A stretch of 64,000 nt of DNA from contig NZ_DATMGA010000018.1 in assembly GCF_035555955.1 (NCBI RefSeq), forward strand, positions 13,123 to 77,122. The letters run 5' to 3'. The notes below the pieces were generated by a model. That model saw nothing but the letters and a program-made list of their open reading frames with translations, was not told where the DNA came from and searched no databases. This DNA comes from Eoetvoesia sp035555955. GTDB taxonomy: Bacteria; Pseudomonadota; Gammaproteobacteria; Burkholderiales; Burkholderiaceae_B. A program made the position numbers and the translations under genes. Every line of letters begins with the position of its first letter. Position 1 is the stretch's first letter. Below, in pieces: positions 7,734-16,691 of the stretch.

Positions 7734-8312
7734 ATGGCTTTTACGCTTCCACCCCTTCCGTACGCACTTGATGCCCTGGCTCCCACCATTTCCAAAGAAA
7801 CGCTTGAGTTCCACTACGGCAAACATCACCAGGCCTACGTCACCAACCTGAACAACCTTGTTCCGGGAACCGAATTCGAATCCGCTTCGCTCGAAGATAT
7901 CGTCAAGAAGGCGTCGGGCGGCATTTTCAACAATGCGGCGCAAGTCTGGAACCACACCTTCTACTGGAACAGCCTGTCTCCCAACGGCGGCGGCGAACCC
8001 ACCGGCAAGCTGCTCACTGCCATCAATGCCAAATGGGGCAGCGTTGCCGCGTTCAAGGAAGCCTTCAACAAATCGGCGGCCGGCAACTTCGGTTCGGGCT
8101 GGACCTGGCTGGTCAAGAAGGCCGACGGCTCGCTCGATATCGTCAATACCAGCAATGCCGCCACGCCCCTGACCACCTCCGACGTGGCCCTGCTCACCTG
8201 TGACGTCTGGGAGCACGCCTACTACATCGACTACCGCAATGCGCGTCCGAAGTACCTGGAAAGCTACTGGAACCTCGTCAATTGGGATTTCGCGGCCAAG
8301 AACCTGGGCTGA
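7734..8312 (+). CDS. sodB: Superoxide dismutase, iron type
   Basis: Dismutates superoxide in the cytoplasm. The protein is 192 residues. Metal ligands are visible: H27 (FHYGKHHQAY), H74 (QVWNHTFYW), and the Asp and His of DVWEHAYYIDYRN. The Gln at 70 in NNAAQVWNH is in the position characteristic of iron enzymes, and ALDALAPTISKETLEFHYGKH matches SodB. The ATG at 7734 has AAGGA 9 bases upstream; a TTG two codons earlier is less likely. It stands alone: 84 bases after xseA and followed by a strong terminator. Confidence 0.96.
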   Translation: MAFTLPPLPYALDALAPTISKETLEFHYGKHHQAYVTNLNNLVPGTEFESASLEDIVKKASGGIFNNAAQVWNHTFYWNSLSPNGGGEPTGKLLTAINAKWGSVAAFKEAFNKSAAGNFGSGWTWLVKKADGSLDIVNTSNAATPLTTSDVALLTCDVWEHAYYIDYRNARPKYLESYWNLVNWDFAAKNLG

Positions 8313-8406
8313 TTCCTTCCCAATCCTGGCCCGGGCCTTTGGCCCGGTCTGGATGGCGCCTGGGGCCGCCTGGCCCCGTCCCCCGGTCCAACTGGCCCGG
8401 ATGCCG

Positions 8407-8436
8407 GAACCCCCGCCTGCGGGGGTTCTTTGTTTA
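8407..8436 (+). terminator. Rho-independent terminator after sodB
   Basis: Perfect 10-bp stem GAACCCCCGC / GCGGGGGTTC with a 2-base loop (a larger loop in practice), followed by TTTGTTTATT. It lies 94 bases after the sodB stop. A second GC-rich hairpin without a T-run (CCGGGCC/GGCCCGG at 8331-8347) lies between. Confidence 0.85.
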
Positions 8437-8493
8437 TTGAGCTAAGATAGCGTTATTGTTTTTTTCGATCTTCGACTGCTCAGGATCCCAACT

Positions 8494-9699
8494 ATGACAA
8501 CTCAAGCTTTTATTTGCGATGCAATCCGTACTCCTTTTGGCCGCTACGGCGGGTCGTTGGCGGCGGTTCGCGCCGATGACCTGGGGGCTGCCCCCCTCAA
8601 GTCGCTGATGCAGCGCAATGCCAACGTCGATTGGTCCCGCCTGGACGACGTCCTGTTCGGCTGCGCCAATCAGGCGGGCGAGGACAACCGCAACGTGGCC
8701 CGCATGTCCACGCTGCTGGCCGGCTTGCCGGTAAGTGTGCCGGGCGCCACCATCAACCGCTTGTGCGGTTCGGGGCTCGACGCCATCGGCACGGCGGCCC
8801 GCGCCATCCGTTCGGGCGATTCCAGCTTCCTGCTGGCCGGGGGGGTCGAAAGCATGAGCCGCGCGCCGTTCGTGACGGGCAAGGCTGAAACCGCGTTTTC
8901 CCGCAGCGCCGCCATCTACGACACCACCATAGGCTGGCGCTTCGTCAACAAGCTCATGAAGTCCCAGTACGGTGTGGACTCCATGCCCGAAACGGCCGAA
9001 AACGTAGCCGATCAGTTCAAGGTTTCACGCGAAGACCAGGACATCTTCGCCCTGGCCAGCCAGACCAAGGCGGCGGCGGCCCAAAAAGCCGGCATCCTCG
9101 GTGAAGAAATCACCGCGGTATCCATTCCCCAGAAAAAAGGCGATCCCATCGTCGTGGATACCGACGAGCATCCCCGTGCAACGACCATGGAAGCGCTGGC
9201 GCGCCTCAAGCCCATCGTCCGTCCCGACGGCACCATTACGGCCGGCAATGCGTCTGGTGTCAACGACGGCGCGTGCGCCCTGATCCTGGCGTCCGAAGCG
9301 GCGGCCAAGGAACAAGGGCTGGTGCCGCGCGCCCGCGTGGTGGCCATGGCCACGGCGGGTGTCGAGCCGCGCATCATGGGCATCGGGCCAGCTCCGGCCT
9401 CGCAAAAGGCCTTGGCCCTGGCCGGCCTTTCCATCGACCAAATGGACGTCATCGAACTCAACGAGGCCTTTGCGTCGCAAGGCCTGGCGGTATTGCGGAT
9501 GCTGGGCGTGGCCGATGACGATCCCCGCGTCAACCCCAATGGCGGCGCGATTGCGCTGGGCCATCCCTTGGGCGCCAGCGGCGCCCGCCTGGCCATCACG
9601 GCAGTCAATCAGTTGCATCGCAGCGGCGGCCGCTACGCGCTGTGCACCATGTGCATCGGCGTCGGCCAGGGCATCGCGGTCATCCTCGAGCGCGTTTAA
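8494..9699 (+). CDS. pcaF: 3-oxoadipyl-CoA/acetyl-CoA thiolase
   Basis: A 401-residue thiolase. Active-site motifs: INRLCGSGLDA (acylated Cys), GGAIALGHPLGASGAR (His) and CTMCIGVGQG (second Cys). The whole pattern, including AFICDAIRTPFGRYGG, GCANQAGEDNRNVARM, TTIGWRFVNKLM and DSMPETAENVA, follows PcaF/PaaJ, the 3-oxoadipyl-CoA thiolase that ends the beta-ketoadipate and phenylacetate pathways, more closely than generic acetyl-CoA acetyltransferases. No other gene of those pathways is present here, so the substrate is inferred from similarity alone. It is monocistronic, bounded by terminators on both sides. Confidence 0.88.
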   Translation: MTTQAFICDAIRTPFGRYGGSLAAVRADDLGAAPLKSLMQRNANVDWSRLDDVLFGCANQAGEDNRNVARMSTLLAGLPVSVPGATINRLCGSGLDAIGTAARAIRSGDSSFLLAGGVESMSRAPFVTGKAETAFSRSAAIYDTTIGWRFVNKLMKSQYGVDSMPETAENVADQFKVSREDQDIFALASQTKAAAAQKAGILGEEITAVSIPQKKGDPIVVDTDEHPRATTMEALARLKPIVRPDGTITAGNASGVNDGACALILASEAAAKEQGLVPRARVVAMATAGVEPRIMGIGPAPASQKALALAGLSIDQMDVIELNEAFASQGLAVLRMLGVADDDPRVNPNGGAIALGHPLGASGARLAITAVNQLHRSGGRYALCTMCIGVGQGIAVILERV

Positions 9700-9774
9700 G
9701 CGCCGTCAACCGGCAACTGCGGCCGGCCGGATGCCGGCCGGATCGCCTGGATCCCGCCGCTGGCGGGACGATGA

Positions 9775-9820
9775 AAGGGGGCTTTTTTTCAGGTGCGTGG
9801 ATCTGAAGAAAAGCCCCCTT
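9775..9820. terminator. Bidirectional terminator between convergent thiolase and DUF192 genes
   Basis: Stem AAGGGGGCTTTT (9775-9786) pairs exactly with AAAAGCCCCCTT (9809-9820), with partial pairing of TTTCAG/CTGAAG inside. The A-run and T-run on either side make it usable from both strands, as expected between converging genes. Confidence 0.85.
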
Positions 9821-9835
9821 GGTTTTGGAGGCACG

Positions 9836-10351
9836 CTAGGGCCGGGGCAGGCCTGAAACCCGCGTTCCGGCTGCAACACCGTGGCTGGCAAACCAGCTTT
9901 TGTTCATTTCAAGCGCGTACCTGATGGGCTTGGCAGGGCAGTGGGGCTGTTCGCTCAAAGGCTGCATCTCGGTCGTGTTCACGACTTCTCCCTTGGCGTC
10001 GATGAAGGCGATCGAAAGCGGCAAGGGGGTGTTTTTCATCCAGAAGCAATAGACGTCGGTCGTGTCGAAGACGAACAGCATGCCGTGATTCTCGGGCAGC
10101 GATTTGCGGTGCATCAGGCCGTAGGCCCGGGTGGCTTCGGTAGAGGCGATTTCGGCGTTGACGGCGGACGTGCCGACCTGCAGTTCGGTGGTCGGCAGCA
10201 ACGCAGCTTGTGCCGCGGCGAGCTGCGGAATTAAACTGGCAGACAGGATCGCGGCAAGGCGGATAAGGCGGTTTTTTACGGGGTTGTATCGGCTTCGGGC
10301 GCAGAAAAAAACGGGATTGAAAAATCCCGTCGTATGGAAGCGTAAAAACAT
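9836..10351 (-). CDS. DUF192 family exported protein
   Basis: The region after about residue 55 is a DUF192 domain: ELQVGTSAVNAEIASTEATRAYGLMHRKSLPENHGMLFVF, YCFWMKNTPLPLSIAFID and PIRYALEMNKSWFASHGVAAGTRV (read in parts). Function of the family is unknown. A signal-peptide-like segment (KNRLIRLAAILSASLI, then AAAQA) precedes it, so the mature protein is probably periplasmic. The ATG at 10351 gives 171 residues with an unusually long stretch before the signal; no nearer ATG, GTG or TTG fits, and the true start is uncertain. It ends at the shared terminator with the thiolase gene. Confidence 0.8.
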   Translation of the reverse strand: MFLRFHTTGFFNPVFFCARSRYNPVKNRLIRLAAILSASLIPQLAAAQAALLPTTELQVGTSAVNAEIASTEATRAYGLMHRKSLPENHGMLFVFDTTDVYCFWMKNTPLPLSIAFIDAKGEVVNTTEMQPLSEQPHCPAKPIRYALEMNKSWFASHGVAAGTRVSGLPRP

Positions 10352-10379
10352 TGTTTGTTTTTTGTTATGAGATGCGCGA

Positions 10380-10625
10380 TCAGGCAGCCGTGATGTTGAG
10401 AGCTTGCTTTCCCTTGGGGCCCTGGGCGATTTCAAAGGCAACCTTTTGGCCCTCTTTAAGGGTTTTGAAGCCGTTCATTTGAATGGACGAAAAATGGGCG
10501 AACAGGTCTTCGCCGCCGTTGTCGGGCGTAATGAAGCCGAAGCCCTTGGCGTCATTGAACCATTTGACGGTGCCCGTCAATTTTTGGGTGTTTTCAGGAG
10601 TGGAGGTGGTGCTTGAATCAGACAT
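10380..10625 (-). CDS. Cold-shock domain protein (CspA family)
   Basis: An 81-residue single cold-shock domain with a short 14-residue extension before it. RNA-binding motifs RNP1 (KGFGFITP) and RNP2 (DLFAHFSSI) are intact, with the aromatic residues at the usual positions (KWFND). It would act as an RNA chaperone in the cytoplasm. A 189-base divergent region separates it from clpS, long enough for the long 5' leader common in this family. Which Csp paralogue it is cannot be told from sequence alone. Confidence 0.95.
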   Translation of the reverse strand: MSDSSTTSTPENTQKLTGTVKWFNDAKGFGFITPDNGGEDLFAHFSSIQMNGFKTLKEGQKVAFEIAQGPKGKQALNITAA

Positions 10626-10718
10626 ACGTACTGCCTCTCGACTTTAGTGTAAGGTTGAAACTTGACTACAAGGGTTGCTTCTAGCCTTGAAATTTCTGGG
10701 GGTGGCTACCAAATATGC

Positions 10719-10736
10719 TTACTAAATACTTAGTAA
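10719..10736. promoter_or_regulatory. Inverted repeat in csp-clpS divergent promoter region
   Basis: TTACTAA (10719-10725) and TTAGTAA (10730-10736) form a perfect 7-bp inverted repeat with a 4-base spacer, midway between the two divergent genes. The surrounding sequence is AT-rich. It may be an operator or part of the csp leader; this is inference. Confidence 0.4.
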
Positions 10737-10814
10737 CACTCAGAACATTACGATAATGCGTAACTTACCCCGAAATAGTCAACTATGGTAACTACTTATA
10801 TTTAATATTTATTT

Positions 10815-11138
10815 ATGGCTATAAATACCGACACTCAACGCGACACGGTGCTCGATCGTCAGGCTACCCGCCTTGCCCCTCCGCCCATGTATCAGGTGGT
10901 GCTGCTGAACGACGACTACACACCGATGGAGTTCGTCGTCAATGTGTTGCGGCGCGTTTTCGGCAAGGACGAAGACGAAGCCGCCCGCATCATGCTCAAG
11001 GTCCATCACGAGGGGCGGGGGGTCTGTGGCGTGTATCCGCGCGATATCGCCGCAACGCGGGTCGAAATGGTGCGGCAGCTTGCCCAGGCCAGGCAGCATC
11101 CTTTGCAATGCATCATGGAACCTGCGCCCGATGCCTAG
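10815..11138 (+). CDS. clpS: ClpS, ClpA adaptor for N-degron substrates
   Basis: A 107-residue adaptor that delivers proteins with destabilising N-terminal residues to ClpAP. Signature motifs: YQVVLLNDDYTPMEFVV (with the Asn-Asp-Asp of the binding pocket), VLRRVFGKDEDEA, and VHHEGRGVCGVY (with the pocket His). The disordered N-terminus (MAINTDTQRDT) is where ClpA is engaged. It lies just upstream of clpA, the usual arrangement. No clear Shine-Dalgarno sequence precedes the ATG; the leader is AT-rich. Confidence 0.96.
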   Translation: MAINTDTQRDTVLDRQATRLAPPPMYQVVLLNDDYTPMEFVVNVLRRVFGKDEDEAARIMLKVHHEGRGVCGVYPRDIAATRVEMVRQLAQARQHPLQCIMEPAPDA

Positions 11139-11343
11139 TGTCCAATTCCACAAGTGGCGCGCATGCAGGTATAGTTAATGCTAAGCGTGTCGTTATGGCT
11201 CTTTTATGGATGTCGGTTTTGCTTTTGAGGTTATCTGGTAACACTCACGCGGTTCCAGGCTCAACGGTTAATACGATGGCATGATTTAGTCATAGAATAG
11301 AACTTAACGATGTTTGTCCGCTTCGTAATGCAATGGAGGAAGC

Positions 11344-13665
11344 GTGATCTCTGAAGAACTTGAAGTCAGCCTGCACATGGCTTTTGTCGAGGCCCGCACG
11401 GCCAGGCATGAATTTATTACCGTAGAGCACCTGCTGCTTTCCTTGCTGGACAATGCCGCGGCGGTCGAGGTCTTGCGCGCCTGCTCGGCCAACATCGAGG
11501 CGCTGCGCCAGGACCTGCGCAAATTCATCGCCGAGAACACCCCCGTGTTCCCCGGCGAGGAAGAGGTCGACACCCAGCCCACCCTGGGCTTCCAGCGCGT
11601 CATCCAGCGAGCCATCATGCATGTCTCGTCCGGCAACTCCAATAAAAACACGGTTACCGGCGCCAACGTGCTGGTCGCCATGTACGGCGAAAAAGATTCG
11701 CACGCCGTGTACTACATGCTGCAGCAGGGCGTCACCCGCCTGGACGTGGTCAATTTCCTGTCGCACGGCATTACCAAGTCGGCCGAGGAGCCCAGCGTCG
11801 AGCCGGCCAAGCAGGCCAATCCCGAGGCCGAGCACAAATCCGACCAGCAAAAGTCGCCTCTCGAACTCTACGCGCTGGATCTCAACGCCGAGGCCCGCCA
11901 GGGCCGCATCGATCCGCTCATCGGCCGCGAGCTCGAGGTCGAGCGCGTCATCCAGGTGCTGTGCCGCCGCCGCAAGAACAATCCTCTGCTGGTGGGAGAG
12001 GCCGGCGTAGGCAAGACCGCCATCGCCGAAGGGCTGGCGTGGCGCATCACGCAGGGCGACGTGCCCGAAATCCTGGCCAGCGCGCAGGTCTTTGCGCTCG
12101 ACATGGGCGCGTTGCTGGCCGGCACCAAGTATCGGGGCGACTTCGAGCAGCGCCTCAAGGCCGTGCTCAAGTCGCTCAAGGACAACACCAACGCCATTCT
12201 CTTCATCGACGAAATCCATACCCTCATCGGCGCCGGCTCGGCGTCGGGCGGTACGCTGGACGCGTCCAACCTGCTCAAGCCGGCCCTGTCGTCCGGCCAG
12301 CTCAAGTGCCTGGGCGCCACCACCTACAACGAGTATCGCGGCATCTTCGAAAAAGACCACGCGCTGTCGCGCCGGTTCCAGAAAATCGATGTGGCCGAAC
12401 CCACCGTGGCGCAGACCATACAAATCCTGCGCGGCCTGAAAGGCCACTTCGAGGCACATCACGGCGTGCGCTATTCGTCGGCGGCCATTACCGCCGCCGC
12501 CGAGCTTGCCGCGCGCCACATCAACGACCGTTTCCTGCCCGACAAGGCCATCGATGTCATCGACGAGGCGGGCGCCGCGCAGCGGCTGCTGCCGCGTTCG
12601 CGCCAAAAGAAGCTCATCGGCAAGGCCGAAATCGAGGCCACGGTCGCCAAGATCGCGCGTATTCCGCCGCAAAGCGTGTCCAGCGACGACCGCAACAAGC
12701 TTGCCACGCTCGAGCGCGACCTTAAAACCGTGGTGTTCGGTCAGGACGCCGCCATCGAGGCGCTGGCCAGCGCCATCAAGATGGCCCGCTCCGGTCTTGG
12801 CAAGCCCGACAAGCCCATCGGCTCCTTTCTGTTCTCCGGGCCTACGGGGGTTGGCAAGACCGAGGTCGCCCGCCAGTTGGCCTTTACCTTGGGCATCGAG
12901 CTCATCCGCTTCGACATGTCCGAATACATGGAGCGCCACGCGGTGTCGCGTCTTATCGGGGCGCCTCCGGGCTATGTGGGCTTCGACCAGGGCGGCCTGC
13001 TCACCGAGGCCATCAGCAAGCAGCCGCATTGCGTGCTGCTGCTCGACGAAATCGAAAAAGCCCACCCCGACGTCTACAACATCCTGCTGCAGGTCATGGA
13101 CCACGGCACGCTTACCGACAACAACGGGCGCAAGGCCGATTTCCGCAACGTCATCATCGTCATGACCACCAACGCGGGGGCCGAAACCCTGAATCGCACC
13201 ACCATAGGCTTTGCCGCGCCCGCCACGGTCGGCGACGAAATGGTCGACATCAAGCGCATGTTCACGCCCGAGTTCCGCAACCGGCTCGATGCCATCATCG
13301 GCTTTACGCCGCTGTCGCGCGACATCATCTTGCGGGTGGTCGACAAGTTCCTCATGCAGCTCGAAGACCAGCTTCACGAAAAACGCGTCGACGTCGTGTT
13401 TTCACAGGCCTTGCGCGACTACCTGGCCAAGAAGGGCTTCGATCCCCTCATGGGCGCCAGGCCCATGCAGCGGCTCATCCAGGACACCATACGCCGCGCC
13501 CTGGCCGACGAGTTGCTGTTCGGCCGCCTGGTCGATGGCGGCCACGTCACGGTCGATATCGACGACGACGAGAAAATCACGCTCGATATTTCCCCCACCC
13601 AGGGCAAAGATGCCAAGGCCAAGCCTCATCCCCCCGTCGATTCGGAAATCGAGCTTGTCGACTAG
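11344..13665 (+). CDS. clpA: ClpA, ATPase subunit of the ClpAP protease
   Basis: Unfoldase that feeds substrates to ClpP. The 773-residue protein has an N-terminal Clp repeat domain (SEELEVSLHMAFVEAR), a first AAA+ domain with Walker A GEAGVGKTA (about 217) and Walker B LFIDEIHTL, and a second with GPTGVGKTE (about 498) and LLLDEIEKAHPDV. The ClpP-binding loop is present as TIGF. There is no ClpB-type middle coiled coil, so this is ClpA. The start is GTG at 11344 with GGAGGA just upstream. The tail after about residue 750 is Lys/Pro-rich and variable. It follows clpS by 205 bases. Confidence 0.97.
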   Translation: MISEELEVSLHMAFVEARTARHEFITVEHLLLSLLDNAAAVEVLRACSANIEALRQDLRKFIAENTPVFPGEEEVDTQPTLGFQRVIQRAIMHVSSGNSNKNTVTGANVLVAMYGEKDSHAVYYMLQQGVTRLDVVNFLSHGITKSAEEPSVEPAKQANPEAEHKSDQQKSPLELYALDLNAEARQGRIDPLIGRELEVERVIQVLCRRRKNNPLLVGEAGVGKTAIAEGLAWRITQGDVPEILASAQVFALDMGALLAGTKYRGDFEQRLKAVLKSLKDNTNAILFIDEIHTLIGAGSASGGTLDASNLLKPALSSGQLKCLGATTYNEYRGIFEKDHALSRRFQKIDVAEPTVAQTIQILRGLKGHFEAHHGVRYSSAAITAAAELAARHINDRFLPDKAIDVIDEAGAAQRLLPRSRQKKLIGKAEIEATVAKIARIPPQSVSSDDRNKLATLERDLKTVVFGQDAAIEALASAIKMARSGLGKPDKPIGSFLFSGPTGVGKTEVARQLAFTLGIELIRFDMSEYMERHAVSRLIGAPPGYVGFDQGGLLTEAISKQPHCVLLLDEIEKAHPDVYNILLQVMDHGTLTDNNGRKADFRNVIIVMTTNAGAETLNRTTIGFAAPATVGDEMVDIKRMFTPEFRNRLDAIIGFTPLSRDIILRVVDKFLMQLEDQLHEKRVDVVFSQALRDYLAKKGFDPLMGARPMQRLIQDTIRRALADELLFGRLVDGGHVTVDIDDDEKITLDISPTQGKDAKAKPHPPVDSEIELVD

Positions 13666-13701
13666 GTCCCGCCGGCGCGTATCGAGCATTGGCCCATCCC
13701 G

Positions 13702-15000
13702 ATGCATCGGCCGCCGCTTATAGCGTGTCCCCATTGCGCCCGCCTGCATGAGCGTTTGCCCATACAGGCGGGCGCAATGGCATCGTGCACGCAGTGCGGC
13801 TACGCTCTCTATCGTCAAAGCGCGGTTCCGCTGCAGGGTTGGATTGCACTGGTTCTGGGCACCCTGGTGGTGTTCGCCATCGCCAACTGGTTTCCCATTG
13901 CTTCGCTAAGCGCCCAGGGCCTTGTCGCGCGGGTCACCCTGGCCGATGCCTTGTTGCTAACCTGGCAGCAGGGGCACGAGTTCGTCGCGATCATGACGGG
14001 CTTGTTTGGCCTGGTGTTTCCATTGGGGCAGATACTGTTCTTGCTGTGGGCGCTGATGGCACTGAGGGCGGGCCGCTTGCCGGACGACTTTCATTACGGG
14101 CTGCGCGTGCTGCGCGCCATTTCCGTCTGGAGCATGATTCCCGTTTTGTTGTTGGGCGTGCTGGTGGCCATCGTCAAGCTGGCGGGCATGGCAACAGTCA
14201 GCGTCGAGCCGGGGCTGTGGGCGTTTGCCGTGCTCAGCGCCATGATGACGATGCTGAGCCGGGTGTCGGCGCATCGCTTGTGGCGCTATGCCGAAGACCA
14301 GGGGCTGGCGCCTGTCTCGGGCGAACTGCTGGGTCCCGCCGATACGGCGGCAGACTGCCTCGAGTGCGGCTACGTCCAGCCGTGGCATCACCACGAAAAG
14401 CAATCCTGCGGCCGCTGCGGCGCCGCGCTGCATTGGCGCAAGCCCGAACCGCTGGCACGGGTGTGGGCCCTGGTCATTGCCGCCGCGATCCTGTACATTC
14501 CCGCCAACATTCTGCCGGTCATGAATGTGCGGCTCCCGACCGGCGTAAGCTCGCATACCATTCTGGGAGGCGTGGTCGAGCTATGGCGGCTGGGTTCCTG
14601 GGATCTGGCCGTAATCGTTTTCGTCGCCAGCGTCGTCGTGCCCATGACCAAGCTGTTCGCACTGGCCGTCCTTATGGTAAAACGCCAGTGGAAGGGGGTG
14701 GCGGTCCAGCGCCAGCGCACGCGTTTGTACGAACTGGTGGAGTTTGTCGGCCAATGGTCCATGCTCGACGTCTTTGTCGTGATCCTGCTGTCCGCGATGG
14801 CCGATTTCCCGGGTGTTTCGCAGATCACCGCCGGAGCCGGAGCGGCAAGCTTCGGCATGGTCGTGGTCTTGACCATGTTTGCCGCTCACAGCTTCGATCC
14901 CAGGATGGGCTGGGATCATCGCCGCCGCGAAGATGGCGCACCAGACGGCACGCCAAGACAAAAAGAAAATGCACATGAAGATCACAAGGAAAATGCATGA
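13702..15000 (+). CDS. pqiA: PqiA, inner-membrane paraquat-inducible protein A
   Basis: A 432-residue integral membrane protein with two homologous halves. Each half starts with a zinc-ribbon-like cysteine pair set (CPHC and CTQC at the N-terminus; CLEC and CGRC in the middle) followed by about four transmembrane helices. This is the PqiA/YebS layout. With PqiB and PqiC it forms an inter-membrane lipid-transport system across the envelope. The last codon region overlaps the pqiB start as ATGA, indicating coupling. The C-terminal 30 residues are hydrophilic and repetitive in H, K and E. Confidence 0.93.
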   Translation: MHRPPLIACPHCARLHERLPIQAGAMASCTQCGYALYRQSAVPLQGWIALVLGTLVVFAIANWFPIASLSAQGLVARVTLADALLLTWQQGHEFVAIMTGLFGLVFPLGQILFLLWALMALRAGRLPDDFHYGLRVLRAISVWSMIPVLLLGVLVAIVKLAGMATVSVEPGLWAFAVLSAMMTMLSRVSAHRLWRYAEDQGLAPVSGELLGPADTAADCLECGYVQPWHHHEKQSCGRCGAALHWRKPEPLARVWALVIAAAILYIPANILPVMNVRLPTGVSSHTILGGVVELWRLGSWDLAVIVFVASVVVPMTKLFALAVLMVKRQWKGVAVQRQRTRLYELVEFVGQWSMLDVFVVILLSAMADFPGVSQITAGAGAASFGMVVVLTMFAAHSFDPRMGWDHRRREDGAPDGTPRQKENAHEDHKENA

Positions 15001-16691
15001 CAGATCCAAACACGCCGTCGCAGCCGCACGCTGACCGAGGGGGCCCCGGCGTGGAGTCGGCCCCGGACGGCGTGGCGAAGCCGCGCATTACGCCCCGGCG
15101 CTCGATGCGGTTTTCCTGGATATGGCTGGTGCCCCTGGTGGCGGCGCTGGTTGGCGCATCGCTGCTGGTTCGGTCATGGCTGAACACCGGGCCCGTCGTC
15201 ACCATCAGCTTCGAATCGGCCGAAGGGCTGGAGGTCGGCCAGACCAAAATCCGCTACAAGGATGTCGTGGTCGGCGTCGTCACCGGCATCCGCGTGTCGC
15301 GCGACCGCGCCAAGGTTCTGGTCAAGGCGCAAATCAACCGGGAGGGCTCGCACTACATTACACGCAAGGGCACGCGTTTCTGGGTGGTGCGGCCGCGCCT
15401 TGGCGTCAGCGGCGTGTCGGGCCTGAATACCTTGCTGTCGGGCGCCTACATCAGCGTGGATACCGTGCGCTCGGCGGAAAGCGGGCCGGCCGTTTATGAA
15501 TTCAAGGGCCTGGAAAAACCGCCCGAGGTCGCCAACGACCGATCGGGCACGCGCTTCTTGCTGCATGCGGCCGATCTGGGGTCGATTGAAATCGGTTCTC
15601 CGGTGTATTACCGCCGCATCCCCGTCGGCCGGGTCATCGACTACCACCTCGACGCTTCGGGCCGCACGGTCAACGTGCAGATTTTCATCGATGCGCCGAA
15701 CGATAAATTCGTCACGGCGGATACCCGTTTCTGGAATGCCAGCGGCATAGACCTTTCTTTGAGCCCTTCGGGGGTCGACCTTCGCATGGGATCGCTGGCA
15801 TCGGTCATTGCCGGCGGCATTGCATTCCGCTCGGTCGACGAGACTAACGAAAAGCCCGCGCCGGCGGACTCCGCGTTTACGCTGAACTCCTCCGAGGCGC
15901 AGGCCATGGCCGATCCCGACGGCCCGCCCATTCATGTCAACATGATCTTCCATCAGTCGATCCGTGGCCTGAAGCTGGGTTCTCCGGTGGAGTTCCGTGG
16001 CATGGACCTGGGCCGGGTGTCGGATATCGACCTCGAGTTCGACCCCAAGACCATTTCTTTCTATGTCTTGGTCAAGGCGGTGCTGTATCCGATGCGCTTC
16101 GGCGATGCCTACGAGCAGATGCGCGAGTTCGAGAAGGATGCCGCCTATTCGGGGCAGTTCCTGCTCGACCCGCTGGTCAAGCAGGGGATGCGGGCGCAGA
16201 TACAGCCGTCCAATCTCTTGACCGGCCAGCAACTGATCGCCCTGGATTTCTTCCCCAATGCGCCGCCCGTCAAGTTCGACAGCAGCAAGGTGCCTATCGA
16301 GCTGCCCACCATCGCGGGCAATTTCGACCGGCTGCAGCAGCAGATCAGCAGTATCGTGGCCAAGATCGACGCCGTTCCCTTCGATGGCATCGGCAAAGAT
16401 CTCCAAAGCAGCCTGAAGTCCCTGAATCAGTTGCTCAAGGGGCTGAACAGCAAGCTCGGTCCGCAAGCCTCGGCAACCCTGAAATCCGCGCAAAACGCCC
16501 TGGACAAGGTCGATGGCATGCTGGGCAGGGAGTCGGGACCGGGCGGGAGCCTGGACAGCACCCTGCGCGAACTGACCGCGGCGGCCAAATCCTTAAGGGC
16601 TCTGGCCGATTATCTGCAGACCGATCCGTCGGCGTTGCTGCGCGGGCGCGGCGCCGACGTCCTGCCAACTGTCAACAGGAATTTGCCATGA
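14997..16691 (+). CDS. pqiB: PqiB, MCE-domain envelope transport protein
   Basis: A 564-residue protein with one transmembrane anchor (WLVPLVAALVGASLLVRSWL, about 41-60) and a periplasmic part holding three MCE domains: TISFESAEGLEVGQTKIRYKDV starting near 75 (in parts), LHAADLGSIEIGSPVYYRRIPVG near 190, and NMIFHQSIRGLKLGSPVEFRG near 315. A C-terminal helical region follows (FDRLQQQISSIV to the end), which in PqiB forms the tube spanning the periplasm. It overlaps pqiA and pqiC by 4 bases each. Confidence 0.94.
   Translation: MTDPNTPSQPHADRGGPGVESAPDGVAKPRITPRRSMRFSWIWLVPLVAALVGASLLVRSWLNTGPVVTISFESAEGLEVGQTKIRYKDVVVGVVTGIRVSRDRAKVLVKAQINREGSHYITRKGTRFWVVRPRLGVSGVSGLNTLLSGAYISVDTVRSAESGPAVYEFKGLEKPPEVANDRSGTRFLLHAADLGSIEIGSPVYYRRIPVGRVIDYHLDASGRTVNVQIFIDAPNDKFVTADTRFWNASGIDLSLSPSGVDLRMGSLASVIAGGIAFRSVDETNEKPAPADSAFTLNSSEAQAMADPDGPPIHVNMIFHQSIRGLKLGSPVEFRGMDLGRVSDIDLEFDPKTISFYVLVKAVLYPMRFGDAYEQMREFEKDAAYSGQFLLDPLVKQGMRAQIQPSNLLTGQQLIALDFFPNAPPVKFDSSKVPIELPTIAGNFDRLQQQISSIVAKIDAVPFDGIGKDLQSSLKSLNQLLKGLNSKLGPQASATLKSAQNALDKVDGMLGRESGPGGSLDSTLRELTAAAKSLRALADYLQTDPSALLRGRGADVLPTVNRNLP

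Noticed and set aside
11290..13377. Long open frame antisense to clpA (695 codons)
   Set aside because: Shadow of a GC-rich gene: it mirrors clpA codon positions, has low-complexity composition rich in Gly, Ala, Asp and His, and no family motif.
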